From Stentor roeselii (lineage: Eukaryota; Ciliophora; Heterotrichea; Heterotrichida; Stentoridae), in the NCBI GenBank assembly GCA_006503475.1, contig RSEH01000097.1, forward strand, positions 62,001 to 126,000: a stretch of 64,000 bases of DNA, written 5' to 3'. Each line of letters starts with the position of its first letter. Within the stretch, counting starts at the first letter, position 1. Below are positions 30,301-38,071 of this stretch, piece after piece. The notes beneath the pieces are model-generated. The model did not search any database, was not told the DNA's origin, and saw nothing but the letters and a program-made list of their open reading frames with translations. The translations under genes and the position numbers were made by a program.

Positions 30301-31413
30301 ACTTATTTGATCTGGAGTGATTTGAGCTGGTTTTAAAGAAACTTCAGAAGGTTCTACTTTTTCAGAAGAATTTTTCAAGTTTTCATTAACCTCGATTTTT
30401 TCTTGGAGAGATTTTATGATTTTTTCGAAATTTTCTACTTTTTTTATCAACCCTGCTGAATATTTTTGTTCTTTTTCTAAACTCATGATTATTTCTTCTT
30501 CTTTTTTCCGTAGTTGTAAAATCTCAGCTTTCAAATTTTTTTCTTTTTCAAAATTTTCCTTTTGAAGACCATCAGTAATATTTTTAAGTTTTTGAACCTC
30601 GACTTTAAGACTTTTATTAATTTCTTTTTCATTTGCTTTTCCTTTAACCAGTGCAAGTTTTTCCTTAACTTTTCTGTTTTCCTCAAGAAGAGTCCTGACC
30701 TGTGCCTCAAGTTCGATTTTTTCTTTTTTCAAAGAAGAGACTTCTTTAGGTTTATGATCAGGAAGGACCAAAACAGGGCTTTCGTTCTTTTTCCTGAATT
30801 CTTCGATAATCGTTTTAAGTCTTTTGCACTCGTCTTTCAAGGTCTGAGACTCGACTTCAAGTTCCGTGATTTTCGAGATTTTTACACTTTTTTTCAGTCG
30901 ATTTATTTCATCGTCTTTCATTTTGCAGTCATTTTTCAGCTCTTTCACTGTTTTTCGCAAGGCGTTCGTAAGGCGGATGTACTTGTGAGCTGGGGTCTTG
31001 TCGTAGGTGCTGATTTCTTCGATTTCCTCGTTTTGACGCTTGTTTTCTCTTTCTAGTTGTTTTAATCGGGTTTTGGTGTTTGTCAAGTCGGCTTTGTAAG
31101 CGTTTATCTGCATCTTTAAAGCAATGTTCTCGTCGTAGAGACGCTCTTTTTCGAGACCTGCAACGTTTGGCCTTATTCTTGAGTTTAGGTAGGTTTCTGG
31201 ACGCTTTATTGGACTCATTGTGTTCTTTTTGGCGGAAGTTGGGCGGAAGTTTTTGGGACGGAGTATCCCTGTTTGACGCTTTTCTATCACCTTAGCACTT
31301 AACGGCCGGGCTCCATGATGTGCTTGAAATAGTTTATCAGTCTGACGATCATCGAGATCTCTCATTGTTGAGTCTTCGTCATATTCAGTTTTGTTGGCTC
31401 TTGGGTCTAACAT
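24382..31413 (-). CDS. 2343-aa protein: coiled-coil N-terminus and long Lys/Ser heptad-repeat region
   Basis: The N-terminus is basic with S/P sites, followed by coiled coil (about 75-340) and a helical domain (about 350-650) whose pairs of short helices recall degenerate EF-hand-like units. After an acidic/Ser-rich region come about 430 residues (about 1080-1508) of tandem 7-residue repeats with consensus K-H-S-E-K-S-L, then another 830 residues of Ser/Lys/Glu low complexity ending in Ser/Asp/Glu runs. The repeats offer dozens of Ser flanked by acidic or basic residues, suited to phosphorylation (CK2-like S-x-x-E). No enzyme motif. I infer a cytoskeletal or ciliary scaffold from the N-terminal architecture only. 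The start at 31413 is the first ATG; the frame is open throughout despite the repeats, which argues for selection. Confidence 0.75.
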   Translation of the reverse strand: MLDPRANKTEYDEDSTMRDLDDRQTDKLFQAHHGARPLSAKVIEKRQTGILRPKNFRPTSAKKNTMSPIKRPETYLNSRIRPNVAGLEKERLYDENIALKMQINAYKADLTNTKTRLKQLERENKRQNEEIEEISTYDKTPAHKYIRLTNALRKTVKELKNDCKMKDDEINRLKKSVKISKITELEVESQTLKDECKRLKTIIEEFRKKNESPVLVLPDHKPKEVSSLKKEKIELEAQVRTLLEENRKVKEKLALVKGKANEKEINKSLKVEVQKLKNITDGLQKENFEKEKNLKAEILQLRKKEEEIIMSLEKEQKYSAGLIKKVENFEKIIKSLQEKIEVNENLKNSSEKVEPSEVSLKPAQITPDQISDIFKHFYLSMQLHRLDIDRLADVLLSKLSHSESTLKYSDIPRMFPSPPFAFTTKTDMTLFFKFLCQSVNPEASFASEGKILKINPLVIIEKLKKHLPSWKIFDTEEESDFDNQLASLVRSRKEDLHRECSSYDSQNSGIIEMRSFKLALKDSKLIIQPRLFEYMTLLFYSHEYEIDKVPYKNFLKAYGESPESEVFIDEEKLQVIKSCLSQIAQSLIRQKLTVREVFKYKDSVIYPEDFVQGLETLGVNNLSRDTVMMVLDQLQYENEVESCVLLEEFEKIMESLGVALIQKQEKKSFVSLSSRGSSDKSSNFKKVSAMDTENYEYSEDSPGRYGISEISPFGSVSNAEFPGKSSPNINDISKIDLEKIKDESSDSENYEKMKKIDFSPDNVKKKENFSPKKQKLKESNFSSPGEGKTLEYSLTVAPQDKSINNDLPDSKLLKSGTDSRNNSSSDHDFSQFSEKSKGKKMNAEELEVKEDRYSSDYNSSDEEKSFKEVKRIVGDNHEDKEGHRKNSSSPVESYGQYAEYRKECLENEKINKKKEKEWKVETSYQEIPGFHFKQDLVKYGESHQEKDSLLLVQREKTESQENIFEQQKDSRVFVQRESFESLSLASKGKISSRSSYRSESLADKAQRKFFVEENTGNATFGEKFEKNEASRIQENWEKNLNDIKENNDLDIQENDLKSTFKVPNKKISSSSSENSDISEKYLEKSKNYEKSSKHSEKSLKDSEKSLKQSEKSVKKSFKHSENSLKHSDKSLTHSEKSIKQSEKLEKHLGKSSKHSQKSEKSSKHSEKSLKHSEKSEKTSKHSEKSLKHIQKSSESSEKSLKHSKKSLKQSEKSLKHSEKSLNQSDKSLKHSKKSSKYSEKSSDHSEKSLKQSEKSLNQSDKSLKHSKKSSKHSEKSSEHSEKSIKQSEKSLKNSKKSLKDMENFMKHSENPSIHSEKSLKDTEKSLKHSEKSLKHSEKSFKHSEKSFKHSENSLKHLENPSMHSEKSLKHSEKPSIHSEKSEKHSENYFKHSENPSIHSEKSLKYSEKPSIHLEKSLKHSEKSFKHSEKSEKQSEKQSMHSEKSLKQSEKQSMHSEKSLKQSEKSLKNSEKLSKHSEKSLKHSEKQSIHSEKSEKQSEKSLKQSEKSFKIPKESSKNSSIFSKKDQIDLMTGRLSSSSDSEESSKEKSSGLSKKSSKKSVLSSKSSKYSNEKSSTIQLLPQEKLKDDALESLRSKSDSSSSSSDSKLIKKSSTSSKNSSKPSKQSKVSSKLSKKSSNSRKKQEKLQKNDSFHSKKPESSSSSEEDSDQGSSQRVFEPKNEENQYLVEKTSEKIKESRENEENLPEFEGYLMNNFPTLTKDEKNLSSVSSLNSSRSRPQISITKSGKSEKKQEKKSKSSSSSSENQEKLEKIEDKNESSLKNNENQPVVFKSSFEGIKKSDFKEEQKIESWKASYDLHGNSEVEIEGNYYSQCGTPSLKLLEHSQEKNSQNLENHIKKSGEFGNVSENSSKSKKFLMKSENSSKRKEESSSSEKSSIKSKKSTSKSKLSFKEGEKYFEKDKKSSNISEKSLKLNEKHSARSENSSKNSEISSEKKVPVQEIDLSSLNNFKHEKSESKDSEPLGEPKLKTKSRRESDESFKSTPKTVFPATKFVQSLNELKNESEKSLDLVNKDHKFEKPFLNNEIMSSKSNKSKEDDDSLKRLRGKASAIMINQDPPNPVLISVTDKERPLASPPTIDPQVFNKSAETNLNEKNQNLPNHSPSSSSESSSSSFEESRSKISELKVTKELTPPLNQPPDDHLPTNLKSEEKSLKSSKNSKSSNLSSSDSSDSDSSDEIQKIQEKSFKLQEKSLKNQTESPDFQSSAPLEVPENRFNSEQKEFSPNSSSSSSNSSKSRSGLEISPLSQKTIENPLKSTEKPSTNPELKDDKSLSFTPAEKKPLKRRSSSSDSESDSSSSAQLEVFESKSSESLSKFLDSESSESFS
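26890..28170 (-). repeat. In-frame 21-nt tandem repeat array (about 60 units)
   Basis: Each 21-nt unit encodes one heptad of type K-H-S-E-K-S-L. Units vary (H/Q/N/Y at position 2, L/S/F/I/P at 7), and larger blocks recur, e.g. the run SLNQSDKSLKHSKKSSK is present twice within about 50 codons and NPSIHSEKSLK several times. This points to repeated unequal exchange or slippage, always preserving frame. Confidence 0.85.
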
Positions 31414-31699
31414 CCTAGCTAGGAATTACATTGATGGGTAAGACATAAATTATTATGAAATTTGTTTGGGATCACTTACGATATCGAATTATTAGGTAAA
31501 TGGTTTACTTATTGTAGGTTGGGTCTAAGCCTAATAGTAATTATAAACCAATCTCATGAAAATGAACCATCTACTAATATTAAGTAATTTAATCATAACT
31601 TAAAAATCTTTAAAATCCAAGCATGAATAATAATTGTATTAATGAGAAACCAAGAATACTAAAATTAGCCTTAAATATAACTACATTCAAAACATTTTA

Positions 31700-32227
31700 A
31701 TGACTCAAAATAAATCCTTAAAAACTCTCCTAAATATATTAAAAACAATAAAATCTAAAATGAACTTTATTCCTCTTTCATTCAAAAGTGAAAAATTCAC
31801 AACTTTCAAGACTTTTTCCTGGAACTTCAAACTAAACAATGAAGAATTTTCAATAATCCTCGAATGTTTTTTACTTTCCAACAAAAGAAGAGTCCTTATA
31901 AACAAACTCGAAGTTTTCATCGGAACCAAGCCGTATTTTAAAGATTTCGAATGGAGTTCAAACTGGAACAAGCACGTGATATCATTAATCAACGGCAAAA
32001 CTAAAACAGATTTAATAATCGACGGTGCTTCTTTCACTTATTTATTTAACTTGAAAATTTCAAACAGGATGTACCAACAAGTAGAAGAAGTGAAAGTTAA
32101 TCAACAAGTTGCCCCAAACGGAAAACTCGAAGACTATAATTTCCCTTCATTAAAAGACCCATTCACTGAAGATAAAAAAATTTCTTCAAGTTCATCAAAT
32201 TACGATTTCGAGCAAATATTTAAATAA
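31700..32227 (+). CDS. Hypothetical protein, beta-rich core
   Basis: 175 aa; a later in-frame ATG (codon 21) could be the true start. The core (about 35-125) alternates hydrophobic strands with aromatic residues (FSWNFKL, FEWSSNW, LIIDGASFTYLFNL), suggesting a small beta-sandwich, with vague likeness to FAIM-type repeats that I do not trust. The tail is acidic and Ser-rich. It is G-poor at the 5' end. No partner or function can be given. Confidence 0.5.
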   Translation: MTQNKSLKTLLNILKTIKSKMNFIPLSFKSEKFTTFKTFSWNFKLNNEEFSIILECFLLSNKRRVLINKLEVFIGTKPYFKDFEWSSNWNKHVISLINGKTKTDLIIDGASFTYLFNLKISNRMYQQVEEVKVNQQVAPNGKLEDYNFPSLKDPFTEDKKISSSSSNYDFEQIFK

Positions 32228-32325
32228 CCTTAAATCCCTAAAATTTCTAATCCTCTCAAAAAAAAACCATTAAAAAATTCAATAAACTTCATATTTCTAA
32301 ATTATCTACTTTGTGATTAAATATC

Positions 32326-33444
32326 TTAAGAAATTTCGATTTCAGATCGAAACTCTCGAAGGACAACAGGAACTGAAGACACAGGGATGGGTCCTACCTC
32401 GGTAATAAGCATATCAATATATTTAGGTGGTGTAACATCATACTTCAAATTAAGTCTCAACAGCTTTGCCGACACAAAGTCCTTCAACTCACTAGAAACT
32501 CTAGTATCCCCTTCATACATGGCAGACTGATTCAACAAGTTCCCATCATAAAGGACATTATCACAAAAAGAATCCATTTGAACCTTTTCACTCATTTTAT
32601 AAATCTCAATACAAACCAGTACCGGTTTCCTAAACGCATTAGCAATACAAGTGATCATAGCAGTTCCAACAGTATTCAAAAGACAACAATTATTATAAAT
32701 CCCTTCAGCTCCTAAAATAACTCTAGAAACTTCTGACATATGATAAGAAACATTCGAAATTAAAATATAAGTGCAATGAATTTTCGCTCCAGCAAGAATC
32801 TTCAAAGTTTTTTTCCCATCAAGTTGAGTACGACTATCAACAACTATAACTCTGAAGTTTTTTCCACTTTTCTTACTTTCCACAAGAGCCTTAGTGACAG
32901 TATCAGAGTATCCATAAACTAAAACAACATCCGAATTTTGAATAATATTCGAGCACATTCCCGCAATCATCGCCATCGGAACTTCGATTTTTTCATTCAA
33001 GAAGTTTTCAATATGTTCACACATAATTTCTCTAATATTATGAATTTCAGTATTCGGGTCTATTTGAATCGCTTTGTGTTTCAAGTACTGAATCGCGGTT
33101 TCCATTCCAAGAGTAATTATCCTTGAAGAACGAAGATAATTCGCAAGGCCATCAAGTTTTTCTTCTAGGTCTTTTCGTGTCGCTCTTCGCCCGTTGTTCG
33201 AGTATTCCAGGAAGAAATGTTTAAAAGCTTTCAACATTTCTCGACACATGTCGTTGCTTTCTCGAACATTGCCGTTCTTCACTGATTTTCGTAGAGCTTC
33301 AAAGGCCCAGTGCACGTTTTCATCTGTGCAGAAGTCCTCGTCAAGGTGTTCAAAAGCTGCGATTCCTGGTTTTGAGTCAATTGTGTGGTGAAAGCCGGAT
33401 TTTTTACGGAAGTACTTCTCTTGGAAGGAGGGATAGTCTGACAT
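32326..33444 (-). CDS. EIF2B4: Translation initiation factor eIF2B, delta subunit
   Basis: 372 aa, the eIF2B alpha/beta/delta regulatory-subunit fold. Diagnostic delta-type blocks: FRVIVVDSRTQLDGKKTLKI, then SNVSYHMSEVSRVILGAEGI, and KPVLVCIEIYKMSEKVQMDS near residues 190-300. In the decameric eIF2B guanine-exchange factor for eIF2, this subunit helps sense phosphorylated eIF2alpha. The N-terminal extension seen in animal and yeast delta subunits is short here. The start codon is only 5 nt from the start codon of the divergent gene at 33450. Confidence 0.88.
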   Translation of the reverse strand: MSDYPSFQEKYFRKKSGFHHTIDSKPGIAAFEHLDEDFCTDENVHWAFEALRKSVKNGNVRESNDMCREMLKAFKHFFLEYSNNGRRATRKDLEEKLDGLANYLRSSRIITLGMETAIQYLKHKAIQIDPNTEIHNIREIMCEHIENFLNEKIEVPMAMIAGMCSNIIQNSDVVLVYGYSDTVTKALVESKKSGKNFRVIVVDSRTQLDGKKTLKILAGAKIHCTYILISNVSYHMSEVSRVILGAEGIYNNCCLLNTVGTAMITCIANAFRKPVLVCIEIYKMSEKVQMDSFCDNVLYDGNLLNQSAMYEGDTRVSSELKDFVSAKLLRLNLKYDVTPPKYIDMLITEVGPIPVSSVPVVLREFRSEIEIS

Positions 33445-33449
33445 TTATA

Positions 33450-33713
33450 ATGGCAAACAATAGGAATGCTTTTAAAAGACTTTTAAGCACTGTTCCGAAA
33501 GTTGATGGGGAAAGTTTTAGAAATTGTGAAGAACTTGTTGAGTATTATGCGAAGTTTGAGAGACAGTTTCAAAGTGAAATCTTTTTGAATAAGGATTTAC
33601 TTGGAAAGTTGCAGAAAGTGGCTCGGGACCAGAAGAGTTATGACCTCGGGTTTATCAAGATTAAGAGAATTGCTGAACTTGTTGATGAGTTGTATGAGGT
33701 TAAGTATGGTTAG
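33450..33713 (+). CDS. Small hypothetical protein
   Basis: 87 aa from ATG 33450 (the open frame extends upstream into the divergent eIF2B gene but without need). Helical, with several aromatic residues (ELVEYYAKFERQFQSEIF) and mixed charge; no signal or membrane segment. No family recognised. Its start is 5 nt from the eIF2B delta start, so the two genes must share a promoter or have leaders inside each other. Confidence 0.55.
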   Translation: MANNRNAFKRLLSTVPKVDGESFRNCEELVEYYAKFERQFQSEIFLNKDLLGKLQKVARDQKSYDLGFIKIKRIAELVDELYEVKYG

Positions 33714-33902
33714 TTTCAGGATAGATTTAAAGGAAAAGGATTTAGTTTTATTGAAAATTTAGAGAATTGGTTAAAAGAAGGGAATTGAGATTATTTTAAA
33801 TTTTTTTTCAAGGAAAAGTGAAAATCTTTGATTTTTTTTGAGATTTTTCGGGTTGAATAGAGTTTCAAGGATATAAGATTTTTAACTTAGGGACTTATAA
33901 AT

Positions 33903-34172
33903 ATGGCGGAACGCAAAGCAGTTATCAAGAATGCTGATATGTCAGAAGAAATGCAACAGGACGCTGTAGACTGTGCAAATCAAGCTATGGAGAGATTTAA
34001 CATCGAAAAAGATATCGCAGCTTATATCAAGAAAGAATTTGACAAGAAGTATAACCCGACTTGGCATTGCATTGTTGGAAGGAACTTCGGCTCATATGTG
34101 ACGCACGAGACAAGACATTTTATTTACTTTTACTTAGGACAAGTCGCTATCCTGCTGTTTAAGTCAGGCTAA
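33903..34172 (+). CDS. DYNLL: Dynein light chain LC8 (DYNLL)
   Basis: 89 aa, the full length of LC8. Nearly every conserved position is present: the [17 protein letters not shown] helix, [40 protein letters not shown] and [12 protein letters not shown]8 dimers bind short TQT-type motifs and stabilise dynein intermediate chains in cytoplasmic and axonemal dyneins. A C-poor 3' flank of about 130 bp from the preceding gene separates it from 33713. Confidence 0.96.
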   Translation: MAERKAVIKNADMSEEMQQDAVDCANQAMERFNIEKDIAAYIKKEFDKKYNPTWHCIVGRNFGSYVTHETRHFIYFYLGQVAILLFKSG

Positions 34173-34424
34173 GCTAATTATAAGAAATTCAAATTTTAAA
34201 TCTTGGACTTTCTGCGAGTTTTGCAGTCTTTTAAGAACTTTCTAGAACTTGAGTAAAACTGGAGGGAAAATGAAATTTTCCATTTGAAAGTTAATACTTT
34301 CCTATGAGTGTCTGAGACCACAAAGGTTGATTCAAGAAAAGAACTACTAAAGGTTCAGGTCTTTAGATATGGAAGGTCAAGATAGATTCCAGTCGATTAT
34401 TAAAACCACTAAATCTAACATCCG

Positions 34425-34871
34425 CTACTTCGACATCATCAACTTCACGAAGTCCCTGTAGTTCACATTTCCCTCCCCGTCAGCATTCGCGTACTTCATC
34501 ATTTTATTGATTTCCTCATCACTCAGATTTTCCCCACAAGTGCTAATCAAATGTTTTAATCTTTTCGCACTAATAAGTCCTTTCTTCTTCTCATCAAGTT
34601 CTTCAAAGGCATTTAAAATTTCCTTTTCAGTTATCGGGTTCTTTCTATATTTGCTGTAAACAGTGAGACAGTTGTGAAGGTCGGCTTTGCCAGATCCTTC
34701 AAATTCAGCCTCTTTCTTCATCGCTTCAACTTCAGCTTCAGTCGGAGTTTGCCCCATGGCCCTGAAAATGATGATCATTTCTTCTAAAGAAATCGTTCCG
34801 AGGCTGTCCTTATCGAACAAAGCGAAATTATCCTGAAGTTCTTTTAGTTCATTAGCTGGTGCTTCTGCCAT
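34425..34871 (-). CDS. Calmodulin-like EF-hand protein
   Basis: 148 aa with calmodulin length and four EF-hand positions. EF1 (DKDSLGTISLEE) keeps the Ca ligands. EF2 (FEGSGKADLHNC) and EF3 (DEKKKGLISAKR) have lost acidic ligands. EF4 (NADGEGNVNYRD) has Asn at position 1 and Asp at 12, so binding there is doubtful. The sequence is far from true calmodulin and resembles essential/regulatory light chains or ciliate calmodulin-like proteins. Probably one functional site; a constitutive light chain of a myosin or another target is an inference. Confidence 0.85.
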   Translation of the reverse strand: MAEAPANELKELQDNFALFDKDSLGTISLEEMIIIFRAMGQTPTEAEVEAMKKEAEFEGSGKADLHNCLTVYSKYRKNPITEKEILNAFEELDEKKKGLISAKRLKHLISTCGENLSDEEINKMMKYANADGEGNVNYRDFVKLMMSK

Positions 34872-35066
34872 GATTATTTAATAAAATCAAATTATTTAGA
34901 AAATTGATTCACTAGTCTCTACTTTTCTTAAATTTTCAATATCCTGGAAATTTTCATTATTTTGGATTGTTTTGAATCAATTTTCAATAAAAGTCTAAAA
35001 AGTTATTTGAAATAATTTAAAATTAATCATTCATCTTTTGTTATTCATTCATGTGAAGGCTACAAT

Positions 35067-36722
35067 ATGAAAAAATACACCAATAATAAAATAATGTCGT
35101 CAAAAACTGAAAAGTGGAAAAATCTCGGCCGTGACCTTAAAAAAGGTCGATCCGACTTCATAAAAAAAAACAAACTTGAGGATTTTTCAGAAAAAACTCT
35201 TACCTCTGAAGACTGCTCCGCCCTGTGTAAAATCCTCGAAAACAACTACGAGGTTAAATCTCAGATCACCGCATCAGACCTAAAAGACTTCCTGACCGAA
35301 CTAAGAAAAACCACTAAAAAAAAGCTAATAAAATCCTTAAAACCCTCTCAAGATCTTCATTCAACAACTCATGAAAAACTCTCAACTCTTGACTTTTCCA
35401 GCGTTTCTTTTCAAGACTTCAATTCACGAATCTCTAAATTTTTAAATGATTTCGATTTATCCAGCACTAAATTCGATTCATTCTTCATAAAATCTAAAAT
35501 TCTAGTTGAAAAAAGTGATTTATCCCTTTTATCCAAGCAAGTTCAGCAAGTAAAATCCTGGGAAAGTCAAGAAGCAGTTCAAAATTCACTAAAAGACTGG
35601 TACCAATCAACTCACAACACCCACGACCTCCGTTCAAAGCTAATGAAAACAATCCAAGACTACGAGTCTTTAAAATCAGAAAATCTTTCAACTGACGAAA
35701 AAATTTCAATTGAAAATCTTCTTCATTCTTTAAAATCTCAGCTAAAAAAAATCCCCAAAAAGTCCTCCGGGTCACTTTTAACTGAAAACTTTCAAGAAAA
35801 GTCTCATCAGGGCCTTTCAGAGATCTTCAAACATTACTCAAGGCAACAGTTTCTTCTTGGAAAAAATCCAACTTTTGAGCATATCTCGAAAAACCTTGAA
35901 ATTTTGACACTAGCGAAATTTCTGAAGTTTTGTAAGGACTTCGAACTGATACAACCGGATAGTAATGAGAGAGAAACACGAAAACGGTCAAAATGGGCGA
36001 AGGTTATTTTTAAGAAGTTTTCAGAGTATAACCGAGATATGCATGAACATCATTTTTTAGCTTGCATGGAAAATGTCGCTGATTTTTACCTTAGTCAAGA
36101 ATATGACAAGGAACATTCGACTTGCTTTTCAAATTTACCAGGACCGGAAAAGACTTTAAAGTTTTTTGAAGTAATGGGCTTTCATGATCCTTTGATTTAC
36201 TCTAAAAGACTTGGAAATTTTTCAGCTCATTTCGGAGTCGAGCCTTACACAAGGATCCCTGAAAATGACCCATCAAAAAAATACAGATACGACCCTGAAA
36301 AGTACAGAAAACTTAAAATGAGTGTCGATGAATGGAAAAATAGAAAACTTGAAAATACCCAAAAATACCCAGAAGTTAAAATTTTAAGGAAAAAAAGTGA
36401 AGATTTCTTGAAAGCTTATAAAAGGGGAAAGGTTTCAAATAATCTCGCAATTTCAATAAAACCACTTCAAAGAAAAGGATTCACTTTTAGAGAACTTCAA
36501 GAACTCAAGCATGAAGACCTTAGCAAATTAGATGAAGAGTTCAACATCAACCATTTGGTTGACGGTTCCGAAGATGAAAACCTTGTAAAGTTCTTTTCAA
36601 AGCCCATAATTCAAAAGACCTTTTCAGAGCCTCAGATAACTGAGCCTAAATTTCCAGCAATAATAAAAAATTCTGACAATCAACTAGCAAAAGTAACAAA
36701 CTACTCTAAAAAAAAGAAATAA
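35067..36722 (+). CDS. Ciliate-type basic protein with helical core, unknown
   Basis: 551 aa; ATG 35067 or the in-frame ATG at codon 10 may be the start. Lys/Ser-rich, largely helical. A block near 250-300 (IFKHYSRQQFLLGKNPTFEH then LTLAKFLKFCKDF) has the feel of EF-hand-like or calponin-like helices found in ciliary proteins, but no calcium ligands are visible. The C-terminal 130 residues are basic and low-complexity. No assignment. Its TAA abuts the stop of the convergent hydrolase gene without any spacer. Confidence 0.6.
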   Translation: MKKYTNNKIMSSKTEKWKNLGRDLKKGRSDFIKKNKLEDFSEKTLTSEDCSALCKILENNYEVKSQITASDLKDFLTELRKTTKKKLIKSLKPSQDLHSTTHEKLSTLDFSSVSFQDFNSRISKFLNDFDLSSTKFDSFFIKSKILVEKSDLSLLSKQVQQVKSWESQEAVQNSLKDWYQSTHNTHDLRSKLMKTIQDYESLKSENLSTDEKISIENLLHSLKSQLKKIPKKSSGSLLTENFQEKSHQGLSEIFKHYSRQQFLLGKNPTFEHISKNLEILTLAKFLKFCKDFELIQPDSNERETRKRSKWAKVIFKKFSEYNRDMHEHHFLACMENVADFYLSQEYDKEHSTCFSNLPGPEKTLKFFEVMGFHDPLIYSKRLGNFSAHFGVEPYTRIPENDPSKKYRYDPEKYRKLKMSVDEWKNRKLENTQKYPEVKILRKKSEDFLKAYKRGKVSNNLAISIKPLQRKGFTFRELQELKHEDLSKLDEEFNINHLVDGSEDENLVKFFSKPIIQKTFSEPQITEPKFPAIIKNSDNQLAKVTNYSKKKK

Positions 36723-37586
36723 TTAACTTAAGGTCTTTCTTCTGCTTAATATTGTCTTTTTCTTCACTTTTTTAACGACTTGAGAAGCCGGGGGCTGGAA
36801 AAATTCCCAGGGGATCCTTGGATGAGCTGAAAAGTCATCATCAGGAACAACAGAAATTCCAGACTGCGATAAAAAAGTTGCTATGGGCAAGATGAGGTCG
36901 TCACAATAGTCAAAGTTGTTATGGCTCATCAAAGGAGGTAAAAATAATGAACTAGGTCCTTTGCAAGCCTCATGAAGTACCTGAGAATGGGTGTAAGGAA
37001 TCACTTTGTCCATCATTCCATGAACGAAAAAAGTCGGACAAGTGACTTGAGGCATTTTTTTCACGTTTTCGAATCTTTCTTTGATTAGTGATCCGAATTT
37101 TCCAGCAAGACTTTTTGCTGCTGCTTTGATTGATGTGTAAGCACTCATTAACATCAAACAACCAACTTTACGAGTACTGGCTAGATATGTCGCTGGACCA
37201 CTTCCTATCGACCTGCCGAAGACGATTATGTTCTCTGGCTTTACTCCGGATGATAGAAGGAAACTGTAAACGCATTCTGCGTCGTTTAAGATTGACTCGG
37301 ATGTTGGCTTTCCTGAGTAAAGACCGTATCCTGGGTATTCTACTGCGAAAATGTGGATGTGCAGCACTGAGCGAAGGGTTTCTAAAACTTCAAATGCCTG
37401 GCCTAGGTCTTCTGCATTTCCGTGGAAATAAATCATAACTTTGCTAGATCCTTCTTGGTACTCCAGATATAAACAAGGGATTGAAAACTGGTCTGGAATC
37501 TTAGGAACCCAGACTAACTGGTCAGGATAGTCTTCTCGATTGTAGCTTTGCCTTGGTGCTGGAAAGATTATACTATTTAGTTCCAT
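36723..37586 (-). CDS. Alpha/beta hydrolase, ABHD17/ABHD13-like
   Basis: 287 aa. Oxyanion loop YFHGNAEDLG (about 53-62), nucleophile elbow GRSIGSG (S126), acid D193 in HGMMDKVIP and catalytic H222 in LMSHNNFDY form a complete triad. The order and motifs fit the ABHD17/ABHD13 (BEM46) group; animal ABHD17 proteins remove palmitate from Ras and PSD-95. The Cys-rich palmitoylated N-terminus of ABHD17 is missing, so membrane recruitment would differ. The C-terminus is basic. A depalmitoylase is the best guess; a general serine esterase is possible. Confidence 0.85.
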   Translation of the reverse strand: MELNSIIFPAPRQSYNREDYPDQLVWVPKIPDQFSIPCLYLEYQEGSSKVMIYFHGNAEDLGQAFEVLETLRSVLHIHIFAVEYPGYGLYSGKPTSESILNDAECVYSFLLSSGVKPENIIVFGRSIGSGPATYLASTRKVGCLMLMSAYTSIKAAAKSLAGKFGSLIKERFENVKKMPQVTCPTFFVHGMMDKVIPYTHSQVLHEACKGPSSLFLPPLMSHNNFDYCDDLILPIATFLSQSGISVVPDDDFSAHPRIPWEFFQPPASQVVKKVKKKTILSRRKTLS

Positions 37587-38071
37587 TTTGGAAGTTTATT
37601 ATGTGGAAATTCTGGAGAAAGGATTAATTGGAAGGAAATTTGATTTTTTGAGTTAAGAGTTTTGAAATAAATTTTGAATTCATTAGGAGTAATATTTGAA
37701 TTTTTTTATCATGAGAGAATAAATGAAGAAGCTTGTCTAGAACTAATTTCACTATTTTATAAAAAATGCTTTTCGAAATCTGTATAAAATGTATAAATTA
37801 TACCATAAAAAAACTTGAAAAATTTCCAACAATCAAACCCAAAACCATCATTAATAAATAATCCCGAATCCCATAACACCCTATTCTATTTTCTCAAGAC
37901 TTGTCAATCCCATACCACATTAAAAAAAATGTATTATAAAAGCAATCCCATCATCTACCCCTAACAATCTCGCGTAGCCTAGCAAACGCGTAAATCATCC
38001 GGAAGCTATCTGATTACCTTTAACTCAAAGAGTAATTCGTTCCTTTTCCACACAAACCATATTTAAATATC
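37587..38071. other. Intergenic region with skew switch and possible RNA gene
   Basis: 485 bp. The left part (to about 37690) is C-poor and the right part G-poor, as expected between the 5' flank of one minus gene and the 3' flank of another. A GC-richer, hairpin-bearing island at about 37955-38050 interrupts this and is listed separately. Confidence 0.6.
37960..38047 (+). ncRNA. Candidate small structured RNA gene (Pol III-like layout)
   Basis: A TATA-like TATTATAAAA at 37932-37941 is followed about 20-25 bp later by a GC-richer island. Hairpin 1: CGCGT (37971-37975) with ACGCG (37986-37990). A single-stranded AAATCA follows, which fits an H-box ANANNA. Hairpin 2: TTACCTTT (38014-38021) with AAAG and GTAA (38027-38030 and 38032-38035) around an AACTC loop. 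A TTTT at 38044-38047 could end Pol III transcription. No match to U6, tRNA or other RNAs I know. CCCTAACA at 37959-37966 equals one heterotrich telomere unit as I recall it. Everything beyond the base pairing is inference; strand and ends are uncertain. Confidence 0.3.

Noticed and set aside
31800-32070. FAIM-like domain in the 175-aa protein
   Set aside because: Only a general beta-strand rhythm; conserved FAIM residues cannot be matched.
37959-37966. CCCTAACA as the template of a telomerase RNA
   Set aside because: A template needs about one and a half repeats; only one unit is present, and flanking bases do not continue it. Kept only as a remark on the RNA candidate.
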